Assembly: GCA_933822405.4 (NCBI GenBank)
Contig: CAKOGP040002080.1
Coordinates: 1-64,000 of the forward strand
Reading direction: 5' to 3'
Length of the DNA: 64,000 bases
DNA from: Cylindrotheca closterium
Taxonomy: Eukaryota; Bacillariophyta; Bacillariophyceae; Bacillariales; Bacillariaceae
Shown here: positions 21,355 through 31,125 of the stretch, piece by piece
Numbering within the stretch: position 1 is the stretch's first letter
Layout of the letters: every line of letters begins with the position of its first letter
Notes under the pieces: model-generated
What the model was told of the DNA's origin: nothing
What the model saw: the letters and a program-made list of their open reading frames with translations, nothing else
The model's database searches: none
Made by a program: the position numbers and the translations under genes

Positions 21355-21784
21355 GGCTATTAGCTCGGTAACAATGCTGCTGAATGAAGTTGTTGTTTCC
21401 TTGGCTCGTACTACAGATGTTCAAAAACAAGGACAACTCGAATCTCCTTTTGATTTCTGACGCAAGCCAGTTGGCGAAGCGAGCGGACTGCGAGCCAATG
21501 CTTCTACTTTGACTGAGGTAACGGATTTCCTACTCGCGCGCCAGCCTTGAGTAAGTAGTTATTTGAAAATGTCGATCCAATGCACCGTACCAACGTTCGT
21601 AGAGTTTTCTGTGGAGTCTATTTTAGCGCTTTTTCAAGCATGTGGAAGCATGAGCACTTTCGAACTTCACTCTGATAAGACAGACATAGCTTTTTGTGAT
21701 GTCAGATCGATCATCCGAAGCTGAATCGAATGCTGCCAACAAAATCCAACACAACAGAACTGCCCATCATCTATAATCATCATC
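21355..21784. other. divergent promoter region, PDZ protein / metaxin-like
   Basis: Spacer between two divergent starts. No repeats, RNA genes or conserved reading frames are seen. Confidence 0.4.
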
Positions 21785-23191
21785 ATGACATTTGGATCCA
21801 TCCAAATACCCGCGTTCCTAGCCAAAAATGTTTACAACTTGTACAGTGACCGATTTTGTGCGGCACCGCTAGATACGAGGGAGGAAGGATGGACCGAGGC
21901 CTGGGGATCCAAAGAAGTGCAAGATAGTAGTTCTTCCAAGCACTGGCAATACGATGAGAAATCGATTGAATTAATGTTGGCAACGCCGTATCCACAAATC
22001 CCGTTGGTGCTGACGCAGTTTCGGCCTGCTTTTTTGGAGCAGTTGGCTCTACGAATAGCTGGTATTCCGCACATTGTGCTAAATGCACCCTACATTTCCA
22101 ATGAAGCAACCGGTCCTCTGCCGTATTTGAGAGACTTGAATGCGGATTCTCCAGCACTGGTAGGAAGACATCACCCTTCCAACATTGCTCCATTCAAATC
22201 AAAAGGCTACAATTCCATTCTAGACTATCTGAAATCCAGCAAAAGTTTGAATTTGGATTCCGCGCTGCAAACGGATTCTCAAAAGGTTATGTCGCAGTGT
22301 CTATTGCACCTGATTGATTCCGAACTCCAGCAAATACTACTTTTCTTAAGGTACGAAGACCATGATGCTTGGGAACAAGTTTACAGAGGACGGTATCTAC
22401 AAGCATCCAGACAACGTCATTCCTGGATATCGGATTTGAAAGGACGATTTCAGGCCATGCTGGAACGCGCCGCAGCTCGCCGAAAAGGGCTGGAATTTTA
22501 CCAAACGCTTTCTGTCAAACGGGCCATTGATATTGCTAAGGAAGCGTATGGTACATTAGAAAAGCAATTGGCAAGCCATTCAAAACCATACCTTTTGGGT
22601 ACCGACAAACCATGCATGGTGGACATTGTCTTGTGGGCCCACTTAAGCGAGGCTCTTTGTGATATACATTTGGTTGTGGTCCTTTCTTCCTTTCCAAAGT
22701 TGGTGGAATTTTTTCAGCGCATGTACAAAACATATTTTACTGGCAAGTTGGGAGCCTGGGACGCTTGGAATGTGGAACAAAACCTAACGAATGCCTTTCA
22801 GCAAATACCCATCAACGGGGCGGCCACTGGTAACAACAAGTCCATAGCAGATATGGGTGCCTACAAGGATGCAATTGAACTGATGCAATCACTATCCATG
22901 CAAAAGCAAGATTTGCAAGAAGTCTTGGATGCCGTCAAGGCAAAGAGAAGCGAGGACGTTGTACCAGAACCTTCCGCTCCGACGGAGTCCATGTTGTACA
23001 GGTGGAGAATGGGAGAGGAACCAAGCAAATTTGCCGAAGAAGAAAAGGAGGAAGAACCACATCCCAATCGGAAAACGATGATTCGAGAACAACAACGAAA
23101 TGATGAAATTTGGATGAGCGGAGTTGCCGGGGTTTCGATTCTGGTTGTTCTTGCTTTACAGAGCACTTCTGAAGTGGCCAAGGCCAAATAA
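21785..23191 (+). CDS. metaxin/SAM37-like mitochondrial outer membrane protein
   Basis: Single-exon gene, 468 residues. The fold looks like the GST-related metaxins, which are part of the SAM complex that inserts beta-barrel proteins into the mitochondrial outer membrane. Evidence is the thioredoxin-like start (FRPAFLEQLALRIAGIPHIV, then TGPLPYLRD, as in metaxin), a helical region with ILDYL, and a GST-C-like block YLLGTDKPCMVDIVLWAHL. The C terminus has one hydrophobic segment of about 17 residues (WMSGVAGVSILVVLAL) followed by a short basic tail, as expected for a tail-anchored protein. Metaxin 1, metaxin 2 and Tom37 types cannot be distinguished by eye. It ends 25 bp from the convergent ubiquitin-like gene. 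Confidence 0.8.
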   Translation: MTFGSIQIPAFLAKNVYNLYSDRFCAAPLDTREEGWTEAWGSKEVQDSSSSKHWQYDEKSIELMLATPYPQIPLVLTQFRPAFLEQLALRIAGIPHIVLNAPYISNEATGPLPYLRDLNADSPALVGRHHPSNIAPFKSKGYNSILDYLKSSKSLNLDSALQTDSQKVMSQCLLHLIDSELQQILLFLRYEDHDAWEQVYRGRYLQASRQRHSWISDLKGRFQAMLERAAARRKGLEFYQTLSVKRAIDIAKEAYGTLEKQLASHSKPYLLGTDKPCMVDIVLWAHLSEALCDIHLVVVLSSFPKLVEFFQRMYKTYFTGKLGAWDAWNVEQNLTNAFQQIPINGAATGNNKSIADMGAYKDAIELMQSLSMQKQDLQEVLDAVKAKRSEDVVPEPSAPTESMLYRWRMGEEPSKFAEEEKEEEPHPNRKTMIREQQRNDEIWMSGVAGVSILVVLALQSTSEVAKAK

Positions 23192-23216
23192 TATTTATAA
23201 ACAGATCGTTCTATAA

Positions 23217-24191
23217 TTATGGTTCATCAAGCTTCATTTTCTTCAATGATTCAAGGAGCTTTCCCTCATTGTCTCTTCGCTTGAAAAGTTTCGTCAACTT
23301 GGTTGGCTTCTTTCCATTCGTCTCAAGTAATTTGCCCTTGTAGTTAAATTCGCCAGCTGATGTTGGCTGCGCACTAAGCATGTTGAAAAGTGGGCTGTCA
23401 TCTCCCACTTTTTCATTCATATCACCAATTCGAAATAGGGCTCTTCGGACGCGAACTTCCTTGTTCGATGCAGCTTCTTCGCTTCCTTCCACACTTTGAG
23501 ACACAAATGATTCCATAAGCGTGCGATCATCGTCCGACAAACCTTTCAAGTGTTCCTTAACAAAGTCGTCATCCACCTCGAAGGAATCTTTTCCAAGAAT
23601 TCCCCCTCGCAATCTCAAAACAAGATGCAATGTTGCATCATCACCGACATCATAGTCATCCAAAGTTTTGGAATCTTGCAATTGTTGCCCACCGAAAATC
23701 AATCGTTGTTGTTCTGGAGGAATTCCCTCCTTTTCTGAAATTTTGGCCTTGACATCTTCAATGGATTCTCCTTCTTCGACTTCAATGGAGACTGTCTTTC
23801 CAGTTAGTGTCTTTACAAACAGTTGCATACCACCTCTTAATCGAAGAACAAGGTGGAGAGTTGCATCATCACCAACGTCATAATCATCCAAAGTTTTGGA
23901 GTCCTGCAATTGTTGTCCTCCGAAAATCAATCGTTGTTGTTCTGGTGGAATTCCCTCCTTTTCTGAAATTTTTGCCTTGACATCTTCAATGGATTCTCCT
24001 TCTTCGACTTCAATGGAGACTGTTTTACCAGTCAGCGTCTTGACAAATAGTTGCATTCCTCCACGGATTTGCACTACTTGTTCCAGCGCCATCGATCCAT
24101 GATAACGTCCAGCTGAAGCAGCAAACGGGAGCCTGATAGCACCAGCAATGCTGGTCAATGACAATAGTGCAGCAACAAGGCTGAGCTTCAT
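23217..24191 (-). CDS. secreted tandem ubiquitin-like protein, candidate periplastidal SELMA modifier
   Basis: Single-exon, 324 residues. Residues 1-18 form a signal peptide ([18 protein letters not shown]), followed by a basic, acid-poor transit-like stretch and the leader end VVQIRGG. Two ubiquitin-like units follow (46-121 and 122-197), identical in protein sequence and each ending RGG, then a 127-residue charged tail. Each unit keeps the L8, I44, V70 patch and the LRLRGG tail. K48 is Gln and K63 is Asp, while K6, K11, K27, K29 and K33 are kept. Complex-plastid algae have an ERAD-like import machine (SELMA) in the periplastidal compartment that uses its own ubiquitin-like protein. The residue after the predicted signal cleavage is Ile, not Phe, which fits periplastidal retention rather than stromal import. 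Processing would need a ubiquitin hydrolase at both RGG junctions. Confidence 0.88.
   Translation of the reverse strand: MKLSLVAALLSLTSIAGAIRLPFAASAGRYHGSMALEQVVQIRGGMQLFVKTLTGKTVSIEVEEGESIEDVKAKISEKEGIPPEQQRLIFGGQQLQDSKTLDDYDVGDDATLHLVLRLRGGMQLFVKTLTGKTVSIEVEEGESIEDVKAKISEKEGIPPEQQRLIFGGQQLQDSKTLDDYDVGDDATLHLVLRLRGGILGKDSFEVDDDFVKEHLKGLSDDDRTLMESFVSQSVEGSEEAASNKEVRVRRALFRIGDMNEKVGDDSPLFNMLSAQPTSAGEFNYKGKLLETNGKKPTKLTKLFKRRDNEGKLLESLKKMKLDEP
23602..24057 (-). repeat. two tandem 228-bp ubiquitin-like coding units
   Basis: Two head-to-tail 228-bp units (about 23602-23829 and 23830-24057) inside the ubiquitin-like gene. They encode the same 76 residues but differ at scattered third positions. 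This suggests an old duplication held by purifying selection or partial gene conversion. Confidence 0.9.
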
Positions 24192-24520
24192 GGTGTTTAT
24201 TATGTGAAGTCTTAATTTCGTGCTGTCCGATGTGTGACAACTGATGAGCAGCCAAGAAGTTGGATCACGTTAGAGAAAAAAAATTGCAACGTGGAACGTT
24301 AGTCAGACTAGTCAATAACTGCGCGCAACAACGACGACTTCATCCGTTTTCAGTTTTTCTCATTGACATGGTCGCGCAGAGCCGGCACGACAGGAGTCTC
24401 TGGAAAATCAGCACACCTGCCTCTGGGACTTGTTAGGGAACTCATCATTCATACCAATAGTATCAAAAGTAATTGATTGTTTGGGCTCTTCTAGCCCACC
24501 CAACACCCTCAAATCTAGCC
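24192..24520. other. divergent promoter region, ubiquitin-like / unknown protein
   Basis: Spacer between divergent starts. The plus-strand frame is open from 24473 but only through a TTG. No other feature is recognised. Confidence 0.4.
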
Positions 24521-26995
24521 ATGGGTGATTTTGACGTTGCGACGATAAAGTCCATGTTTGAGAAGGGCGCCCAGGTTGAAGAAATAGCTCCAAAAGGTCG
24601 GTCACAAGAGCGCAGAAGAACAATCGCAACCTTGGGGTTAAGCCCAGGCACTTTTCAAACGCACAAGAAGTCCGTCATAAGAAATAGTCAAAAGCAAGTA
24701 AGGATTTCTCCAATACCTGTTTGTAAGAAAGATGGCGAGACTGAGGATACCAAGAAGATGGTTGAAAAGGTTAGCAAGCCTCCGTTATCAAAATCTGTGA
24801 CGAAGGATACCTCCATGAACAGACGCATGACAATGCCAATATCATACTCATTCGTTCCACCACAAACCGAATATAATGAGAAGACGGCAAGTAAGTCAAA
24901 GATAAAGGCAGCTCGGGATGTGAAGGATAAGGATAGCAGCAGTCCGGAATCAAAGGCTGACGGCGTTTCACGAGGAGCCCTCAAACCTTCATTTTCAGGA
25001 AAAAGAAATTTCTTCGATCGGCAAAGTTCGAGCGCCAGTGACAGCAAAGTGGCGGCAATCGGGAAAAGCAAAGTCAAGCCAAGAGCCCTCGCACCAAAAA
25101 AAGCAGAAAAACCGGGACTGAAGCAGAGCAAAGCTGTCAAGAGCGAGACCAAATCAATTCAGAAAAAGGATGAACCCAAAAACGTTACCAAAGCCGCTGT
25201 GAAAAAGGATCCAAACAAAAGCATTACCAAAACCATTGAGAAAAAGGATTCGAACAAAAGTTTTAAGAAAGTTGCCACAGAACCGAAAAAGGTTTCAAAA
25301 TTCGCCTATACGTCGATAATTAAAGACAAACGGGCATCTCCCTATGCTACTATGGGTCATGCTGGCCGCAGAAATTCAGCCTATGCTACAACAGGCCATG
25401 CCGACCGCACGAATTCAAATGATGGTGAGCAAAGTTTAATGTCAGACCCCTTCCCGATGAGGCGCCAGTCCCTCAGCGACCTACCGCTTCCTGAGCATGA
25501 AAGTGTTGATGTTAATGATTTTCATTGTTCCCATGGTCACTCGCTTGGATTGTTGGACGAATTAAGTGAAGAAGTCATCAACGGCAAGAAAACTGTCACG
25601 AGAGAAAAGGATATGAACTTGCTCAAGGACAGGAAAACGGTGACATCAATGATTCAGCAATTCTCTTCACGGCCGACGCCTATTCATGGCAACAAGTCGC
25701 ATCAATTGAAAAGTATACAGGCTAGTATGCCTCAGCCTCCTCCACCTCCGATCCACGAAGATGATTCACTTGACCTTAATACAGCAGATGATTCCGACAT
25801 CATCGAAGAAGTGACAGTCGTTTCAGAATATACGCCATCAAGCTCGAGGCACGTAGGATCTGATGATGATGAGGACTACTCGTATGAGGAAGTCACTGCC
25901 ACAGAAGCTGATGATTTCACAGAAACGGATTCGTTCATGATGTCGTCAGTTGGCATGGAAACTGCTTCACGTGCTTCCTATACACCGTCATTGAAGAGTC
26001 AAAGGAGGGTTGTTGTTGATTTCCAAAACATGGAAATGCCCGCATCGAAAATAAAGGAGAAGCACTTAAAGGTTGTGAAGGATCTTGATTTGCTCATGAC
26101 TAAATCAGCAAATCAACCTGAAACAAAAGTTCAGCGGACGATCAAAGACAAGATGATGCAGAATCTTTTAAATTCAAACAAATCGTTGGTACCAGAGGGA
26201 GTGCGTCAATCTTTGCTGCAAGCCGATTTAACGATACACGAAGTCTCTGAGATTGTTGCCCACTTGAACATGTGTGAAGAAAGTAATTTGCCGATACGCT
26301 GGGATCTGATCAAAGATATTGTATATCCAGATGAAATCGATGATGAGACAAGCAAAGCGTTTGAGGAGGCGATGAACCTGCAGGGTGGCGCGCAATCAAA
26401 TCTTCCTCCGATGTCACCGTCAAGAGTGTTCCCAAAAAAAGGCCAAGCTGCTACGCCGACGGGGACGCTTGGCAAAGCTGCTGCCCAAGAACTTTTTCGC
26501 AATCAATATGATTTGTCACAGGATGATATGGCAGACATCTTTGCCCATCTGACCCTATGCGAAGAAACTGGCACTCCAATCCGTTGGGATTTGGTCTATC
26601 AAATCGTGTACCCGGAGGATGAGATGAGCGCTGATGACTCGCAAACAGATCCAGGATCGATGATGGTCGACGCCTTGGACGATAATGAAACGGTGACCAG
26701 TTGGTATTCGATCTATCCAGAATTCGACGAATGTGGTTCCGAAGTCACTTTCAATATAGAAGAGGACGATGAAGTTGGTTCGTTGTCGAGAACCAAAATA
26801 GCTAACCCGACGGGGTCCAAAACGGATGGCATCAGCGGGCAGCTGTCGCCACAAAGGCCAGGGCCAGCATCTGACAATCCTGGCCTGGCAACTCAAAATG
26901 ATGAACAACTATTACGAAAACGAATTGAACAGCTCCAATTGGCTTCAGGCAAAAAAGGATCTTTTCAAGTACACAAAAGAAAAAAGGGTGTATAG
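24521..26995 (+). CDS. unknown low-complexity protein with duplicated C-terminal helical module
   Basis: Single-exon, 824 residues, not recognised as a known family. It starts MGDFDVATIKSMFEKGAQ, a short amphipathic motif, then a long Lys/Ser-rich region, a short internal duplication (SPYATMGHAGRRNS followed by AYATTGHADRTNS), a polyproline run and acidic patches. Near the C terminus a module of about 50 residues occurs twice (about 26195-26350 and 26468-26625). Each copy has a short helix with LxQ or RNQ, a segment ending in IVAHLNMCEE or IFAHLTLCEE, and a strongly conserved end PIRWDL followed by IVYP. The order suggests a disordered scaffold with two binding modules. The upstream TTG extension is not used. 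Confidence 0.65.
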   Translation: MGDFDVATIKSMFEKGAQVEEIAPKGRSQERRRTIATLGLSPGTFQTHKKSVIRNSQKQVRISPIPVCKKDGETEDTKKMVEKVSKPPLSKSVTKDTSMNRRMTMPISYSFVPPQTEYNEKTASKSKIKAARDVKDKDSSSPESKADGVSRGALKPSFSGKRNFFDRQSSSASDSKVAAIGKSKVKPRALAPKKAEKPGLKQSKAVKSETKSIQKKDEPKNVTKAAVKKDPNKSITKTIEKKDSNKSFKKVATEPKKVSKFAYTSIIKDKRASPYATMGHAGRRNSAYATTGHADRTNSNDGEQSLMSDPFPMRRQSLSDLPLPEHESVDVNDFHCSHGHSLGLLDELSEEVINGKKTVTREKDMNLLKDRKTVTSMIQQFSSRPTPIHGNKSHQLKSIQASMPQPPPPPIHEDDSLDLNTADDSDIIEEVTVVSEYTPSSSRHVGSDDDEDYSYEEVTATEADDFTETDSFMMSSVGMETASRASYTPSLKSQRRVVVDFQNMEMPASKIKEKHLKVVKDLDLLMTKSANQPETKVQRTIKDKMMQNLLNSNKSLVPEGVRQSLLQADLTIHEVSEIVAHLNMCEESNLPIRWDLIKDIVYPDEIDDETSKAFEEAMNLQGGAQSNLPPMSPSRVFPKKGQAATPTGTLGKAAAQELFRNQYDLSQDDMADIFAHLTLCEETGTPIRWDLVYQIVYPEDEMSADDSQTDPGSMMVDALDDNETVTSWYSIYPEFDECGSEVTFNIEEDDEVGSLSRTKIANPTGSKTDGISGQLSPQRPGPASDNPGLATQNDEQLLRKRIEQLQLASGKKGSFQVHKRKKGV

Positions 26996-27340
26996 AGTTT
27001 TCAATTTTAACTTGGGGCTCTACACCCTTGCATGTTTGATATTATAACCTGTACAATTGTATGAAAAAGCAGAACGTTCTATATCTTTAGTAATTGATAT
27101 CACTCTTTCAACGTTAGCCTCACATTTTATAAAACATTGTACTAATGATCAAATTGTACGGCTCACGAGCTCTCCCGCCAAAAAATGGTCTCGCGCGCTC
27201 GTGAAAAATCTTCTCGTTGGAATGCTAACATCATCAGCAAATTTTGACAAGCGTAAGCGTAGACTTCCACTTTGTCGCTATTAGCAATAAAACAGCAACA
27301 CCAACAAGCGTCACACAAATATTCAAAAAAGGCTTTCATC
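26996..27340. other. intergenic region before lysine-rich CaaX gene
   Basis: AT-rich 3' UTR of the preceding gene and promoter of the next. The frame is open from a TTG at 27272, not used as a start. No other feature. Confidence 0.4.
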
Positions 27341-28606
27341 ATGGATAAGGAGAATCCAACGCAACCCACAGTCGCAGCCGTAGGAGCTTCCGAAGAAGAG
27401 GGTACAAAGATTTCAAAAAGTGCTCGTCGGAGGCAGCGTCGTAAACTGATGAAGAAGCAAATTGAGGCTAGGAAGCTGACGGAACAGACAGGAAAGAAAG
27501 GAGGCGCAGCTGCTGAAAATTCCAAACCTCAGAATGTTCCAAAGGCTGGATCGCAGTATGCACCGCAGAACGCAGCGCCAAACGAGGGCACTCAAGCAGC
27601 ATCAACAACTCCAACAACCCCTGGTAGCGGGAAGAAGAAAAAAAAGCGCAACAACAAGAAGAATAGCCAATCACCCAACAATGGAGCTCAAAACTCTAAT
27701 GGAAATGAATTCAAAGAGGATAAAGCTTCTATTGAGAGTACTCCAGTGAAGGAAACGGCGGCTCCAAAATCGGAAGAGAAATCGCAGGCTCCGAATGGAA
27801 AACAGCAGGCAAAGCGTAACGCAAAGAAGAAGAACAAAACTGATCAGGCCCAATCGAAGACTGGAAGTTCCCCTGCACCCGTTGCGAACGAGGCTACAAA
27901 ACCAAAACAGCCGAATCCAAAGAATGGAAAGAAAGCACAAAATGGCAAGAAACCTGAAAAACTGCCGACAATTCCCTCGAAACCAGGAGCTGGTGAGGAG
28001 AAACCGAAGGACAACGTAAGTAGAAACCCTGAGGTTCAGAGGGAGAGTGACACTGAATTCGGCGATTCTAACGTTTTATACATGATCTTACAGAAACCTT
28101 CCCAAACCAAGGCGGCACCGAAGGCCTCGAATGGACAATCACAAAAGTCGAATAAAACGGAAGCAAAGTCTAACTCTCAACCCAAGAAGGCAGACACAAC
28201 AGCACCGGCTGGAACGGCACCGAAGGCCACAAATGGGCAATCACAAAAGTTGAATAAGATGGAAGCAAAGTCGAACTCTCAGCCCAAGAAGCCAGACACA
28301 TCAGCACCTACTGAAAAGAAATCCCCGAAAAAACAAAACAAAAGAAAGTCTAATCCACAAGCGGTGAAGAAGACAGAAAAGGCTACCTCTGAGAAGGCAG
28401 CTACAGCTTCAAAGAAGCCAGAGGTTAAGAATTCGGTTCCAACTGCTACAGCTTCAGTGGAGCCAGAGGTTAAGACTGGGGTACCAACTGTTAGCTCTAA
28501 ATCATTGGACACAGCAGCTTCCGTTTCTAGATCAATCGATGCCTACAGTGACGAACAACCACCAAAGGACGAAAAGTGCGAGTGCAATGCTTGTGTAATC
28601 TCCTAG
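27341..28606 (+). CDS. lysine-rich repetitive protein ending in a CaaX prenylation box
   Basis: The plus-strand frame is open throughout, but a probable 78-nt intron (28016-28093, GTAAGT...TTACAG) lies inside it without a stop and in a multiple of three. The likely model is join(27341..28015,28094..28606), 395 residues; unspliced it would be 421. The protein is rich in Lys, Gln, Asn and Pro and lacks a folded domain. It has a basic KSARRRQRRKLMKKQ patch near the N terminus and two 34-residue repeats after the intron. The C terminus reads KCECNACVIS. CVIS fits a CaaX box for farnesylation and nearby cysteines could be palmitoylated, suggesting membrane attachment. No family is recognised. Confidence 0.68.
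   Translation: MDKENPTQPTVAAVGASEEEGTKISKSARRRQRRKLMKKQIEARKLTEQTGKKGGAAAENSKPQNVPKAGSQYAPQNAAPNEGTQAASTTPTTPGSGKKKKKRNNKKNSQSPNNGAQNSNGNEFKEDKASIESTPVKETAAPKSEEKSQAPNGKQQAKRNAKKKNKTDQAQSKTGSSPAPVANEATKPKQPNPKNGKKAQNGKKPEKLPTIPSKPGAGEEKPKDNVSRNPEVQRESDTEFGDSNVLYMILQKPSQTKAAPKASNGQSQKSNKTEAKSNSQPKKADTTAPAGTAPKATNGQSQKLNKMEAKSNSQPKKPDTSAPTEKKSPKKQNKRKSNPQAVKKTEKATSEKAATASKKPEVKNSVPTATASVEPEVKTGVPTVSSKSLDTAASVSRSIDAYSDEQPPKDEKCECNACVIS
28115..28318 (+). repeat. two tandem 102-bp coding repeats
   Basis: Two head-to-tail 102-bp units (28115-28216 and 28217-28318) in the lysine-rich gene, each encoding a 34-residue unit that begins APKA(S/T)NGQSQK and includes EAKSNSQPKK. They differ at several positions. 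Confidence 0.85.
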
Positions 28607-28760
28607 GCATCGGGTTCGCTACGATCGTCTGCTAATTGATTAGTACAAAAGCCATGCTACTTTTTGGCTTTGAAAGTAGAATTATCAATTATTGACAAAT
28701 AATGTCGTGCAAACAGTGCATTTTAATAGTTACAAAATATTATAGTATACCGTATCTAAC

Positions 28761-31125
28761 TTAATCCTCTTCAGCAAGAGTGAAACCCTTCTTGAGTTCT
28801 TCTTCAACATTTGGTGGGACGAAATCGTAGTTGGCGAGCTTCATGGAATAATTGGCACGTCCCTTACTCATCGATCGCAAAGTAGAAACGTATTGGAACA
28901 TATTGGCAAGTGGAACAAGGGCACTGATGGTCTTGACATTTCCACGTTCTCCCAAGTCTCCAACAAGTCCACGTCGTGAGTTGATGTCACCCAAGATGTC
29001 TCCCATGTATTCTTCAGGAGTAGTGACATCTACTTGCATCAGAGGTTCCATAAGACGGGCCTTGGCCTTTCTCAATCCTTCTCTGGTGGCGGCGCGTCCA
29101 GCAATTTCGAAAGCCATAACACTGGAATCGACATCGTGGTAAGCACCATCAACAAGGGTGGCTTTCATACCAAGGACAGGGAAACCGGCGATGACACCTT
29201 GTCCCAAGACAGATTCGATACCCTTTTGGACACCAGGGATGTATTCCTTGGGAACAGATCCACCCTTAATATCAGAGGCGAATTCGAAGTCCATTGATCC
29301 TTCTTCCTCGCTGAATTCCTTGGGTTCGAAGATGATCTTGATACGAGCGTATTGACCCGATCCTCCAGATTGTTTCTTGTGTGTGTAATCAATCTCGGCT
29401 TTTTGGGTAATGGCTTCGCGGTAAGAGACTTGTGGGGCACCGACGGTACATTCAACATTGAACTCGCGTTTCATGCGGTCGACAATAATCTCAAGATGGA
29501 GCTCTCCCATACCTTCGATGATGGTTTGCCCAGTTTCCTCGTCACGAGAGAACCGGAAAGAAGGATCCTCTGCGGCAAGGCGGATAAGGGCCTCAGACAT
29601 CTTTTGTTGATCTCCCTTGGTCTTCGGCTCTACGGCAACCTTGATGACGGGTTCTGGGAACTCCATTTTCTCAAGGATAACGGCGTTATTCTTGTCACAC
29701 AAAGTCTCACCAGTGGTGGTGTCCTTAAGTCCGACAAGGGCAACGATATCTCCGGCGACTGCAGACTTAATCTCGGTACGGTCGTTGGCGTGCATTTGAA
29801 GCATACGACCGATTCTCTCGTTCTTTCCCTTGACTGAGTTGTAGACACTGGTTCCAGCCTCCATAACACCAGAGTAGACACGAGTGAAAGTCAAGGTACC
29901 GACGAAAGGATCGTTGGCAACCTTGAAGGCAAGAGCAGACATGGGCTCGACATCAGAAGACTTGCGCTCGGTTACCTCACCATCCTCAGTGATACCGGCA
30001 ATGGCAAGCACATCAAGAGGGGAAGGCATGTAGTCGATAACGGCGTCCAAAAGAGGTTGGACACCCTTGTTCTTGAAAGCAGTTCCGGTCAAAACAGGAA
30101 CCATGGCAAGGTTGAGGGTTCCGGCACGGATCAACCTTTTCAAAGTAGGAACATCTGGCATGTTTCCTTCCAAGTACTCCATGAGAACATCCTCGTCTTG
30201 TTCGACGGCAAGTTCAACGAGCTTTTCGTGGTATTCCTCGGCTTTGGCCTTCAATGCATCGTCGACAAGAGGGATATCGTTACACTCGGCAAGAGGGATA
30301 ACATCGAAACTAGCACCAAGATCCTCTCCTCGCCAGACGATGGCCTCCATGGTAACGAGATCAATTACTCCAAGGAAGTCGCCCTCCTCTCCGATTGGGA
30401 GTTGAAGAATAGCTGGGGTGGCTCCCAACAGCTCAATGATAGTGTCAACGCAGAAATAGAAGTTGGCGCCAGTTCGGTCCATTTTATTCAAGAAACACAT
30501 TCTTGGGACCTTGTACTTGTCGGCTTGTCTCCAGACTGTTTCGGTCTGTGGCTCGACTCCAGCGACACCATCGAAAACGGCGACGGCACCATCCAACACA
30601 CGAAGGGAACGTTCGACCTCAAGGGTGAAATCGACGTGACCTGGGGTATCGATGATGTTGATTCTGTGGTCCTTCCATGCACAAGTGGTGGCGGCGGAGG
30701 TGATAGTAATTCCGCGCTCTTGTTCCTGTTCCATCCAGTCCATTGTGGCTCCACCTTCATGGACCTCGCCGATCTTGTATGACTTTCCAGTGTAGAAAAG
30801 AATACGTTCGGTGGTGGTGGTCTTTCCAGCATCGATGTGAGCCATGATACCGATGTTACGGTAGAACTCCAAATCGATCTCACGTTGAGGAGCCGAAGAA
30901 GCAGCCTTCTTATCGACGTCTTGGGCTTGGGTAGACATGGCCAAAGCACCCTAAAAATTAAAAGATTCAATTGTTGGTTAGTCGGCGGATTCGTGGAACA
31001 GTTCGAAAGCCATAAATTTTTAATCATCTTACATTGCTGGTGCTCAAAGAAGCAGGCGCAAAGGCAGTCGCGGGGGCGAGTGCCGATAGAAGAGCTACGG
31101 CTCTTACGAATCCTTTAGAAACCAT
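28761..31125 (-). CDS. plastid translation elongation factor G
   Basis: Two exons, complement(join(28761..30950,31033..31125)), 760 residues. The large exon alone encodes a bacterial-type EF-G, the GTPase that drives ribosomal translocation: [13 protein letters not shown] (P loop), the switch region [26 protein letters not shown], and the domain IV-V blocks EGMGELHLE and GDINSRRG. A small upstream exon, joined over an 82-nt GTAAGA...TTTTAG intron in phase 0, supplies a signal peptide ending [15 protein letters not shown], a textbook ASAFAP plastid signal. The factor is therefore nuclear-encoded and plastid-targeted. It is clearly different from the mitochondrial EF-G gene 13 kb downstream. 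The ATG inside exon 2 would remove the targeting signal and is rejected as the start. Confidence 0.95.

Noticed and set aside
23602..24057. Interpretation as ordinary cytosolic polyubiquitin
   Set aside because: A signal peptide, loss of K48 and K63, and a 127-residue tail do not fit cytosolic polyubiquitin.
30057..30782. 241-codon plus-strand frame opposite plastid EF-G
   Set aside because: Antisense to conserved GTPase motifs, so the long frame results from codon bias of a strongly expressed gene.
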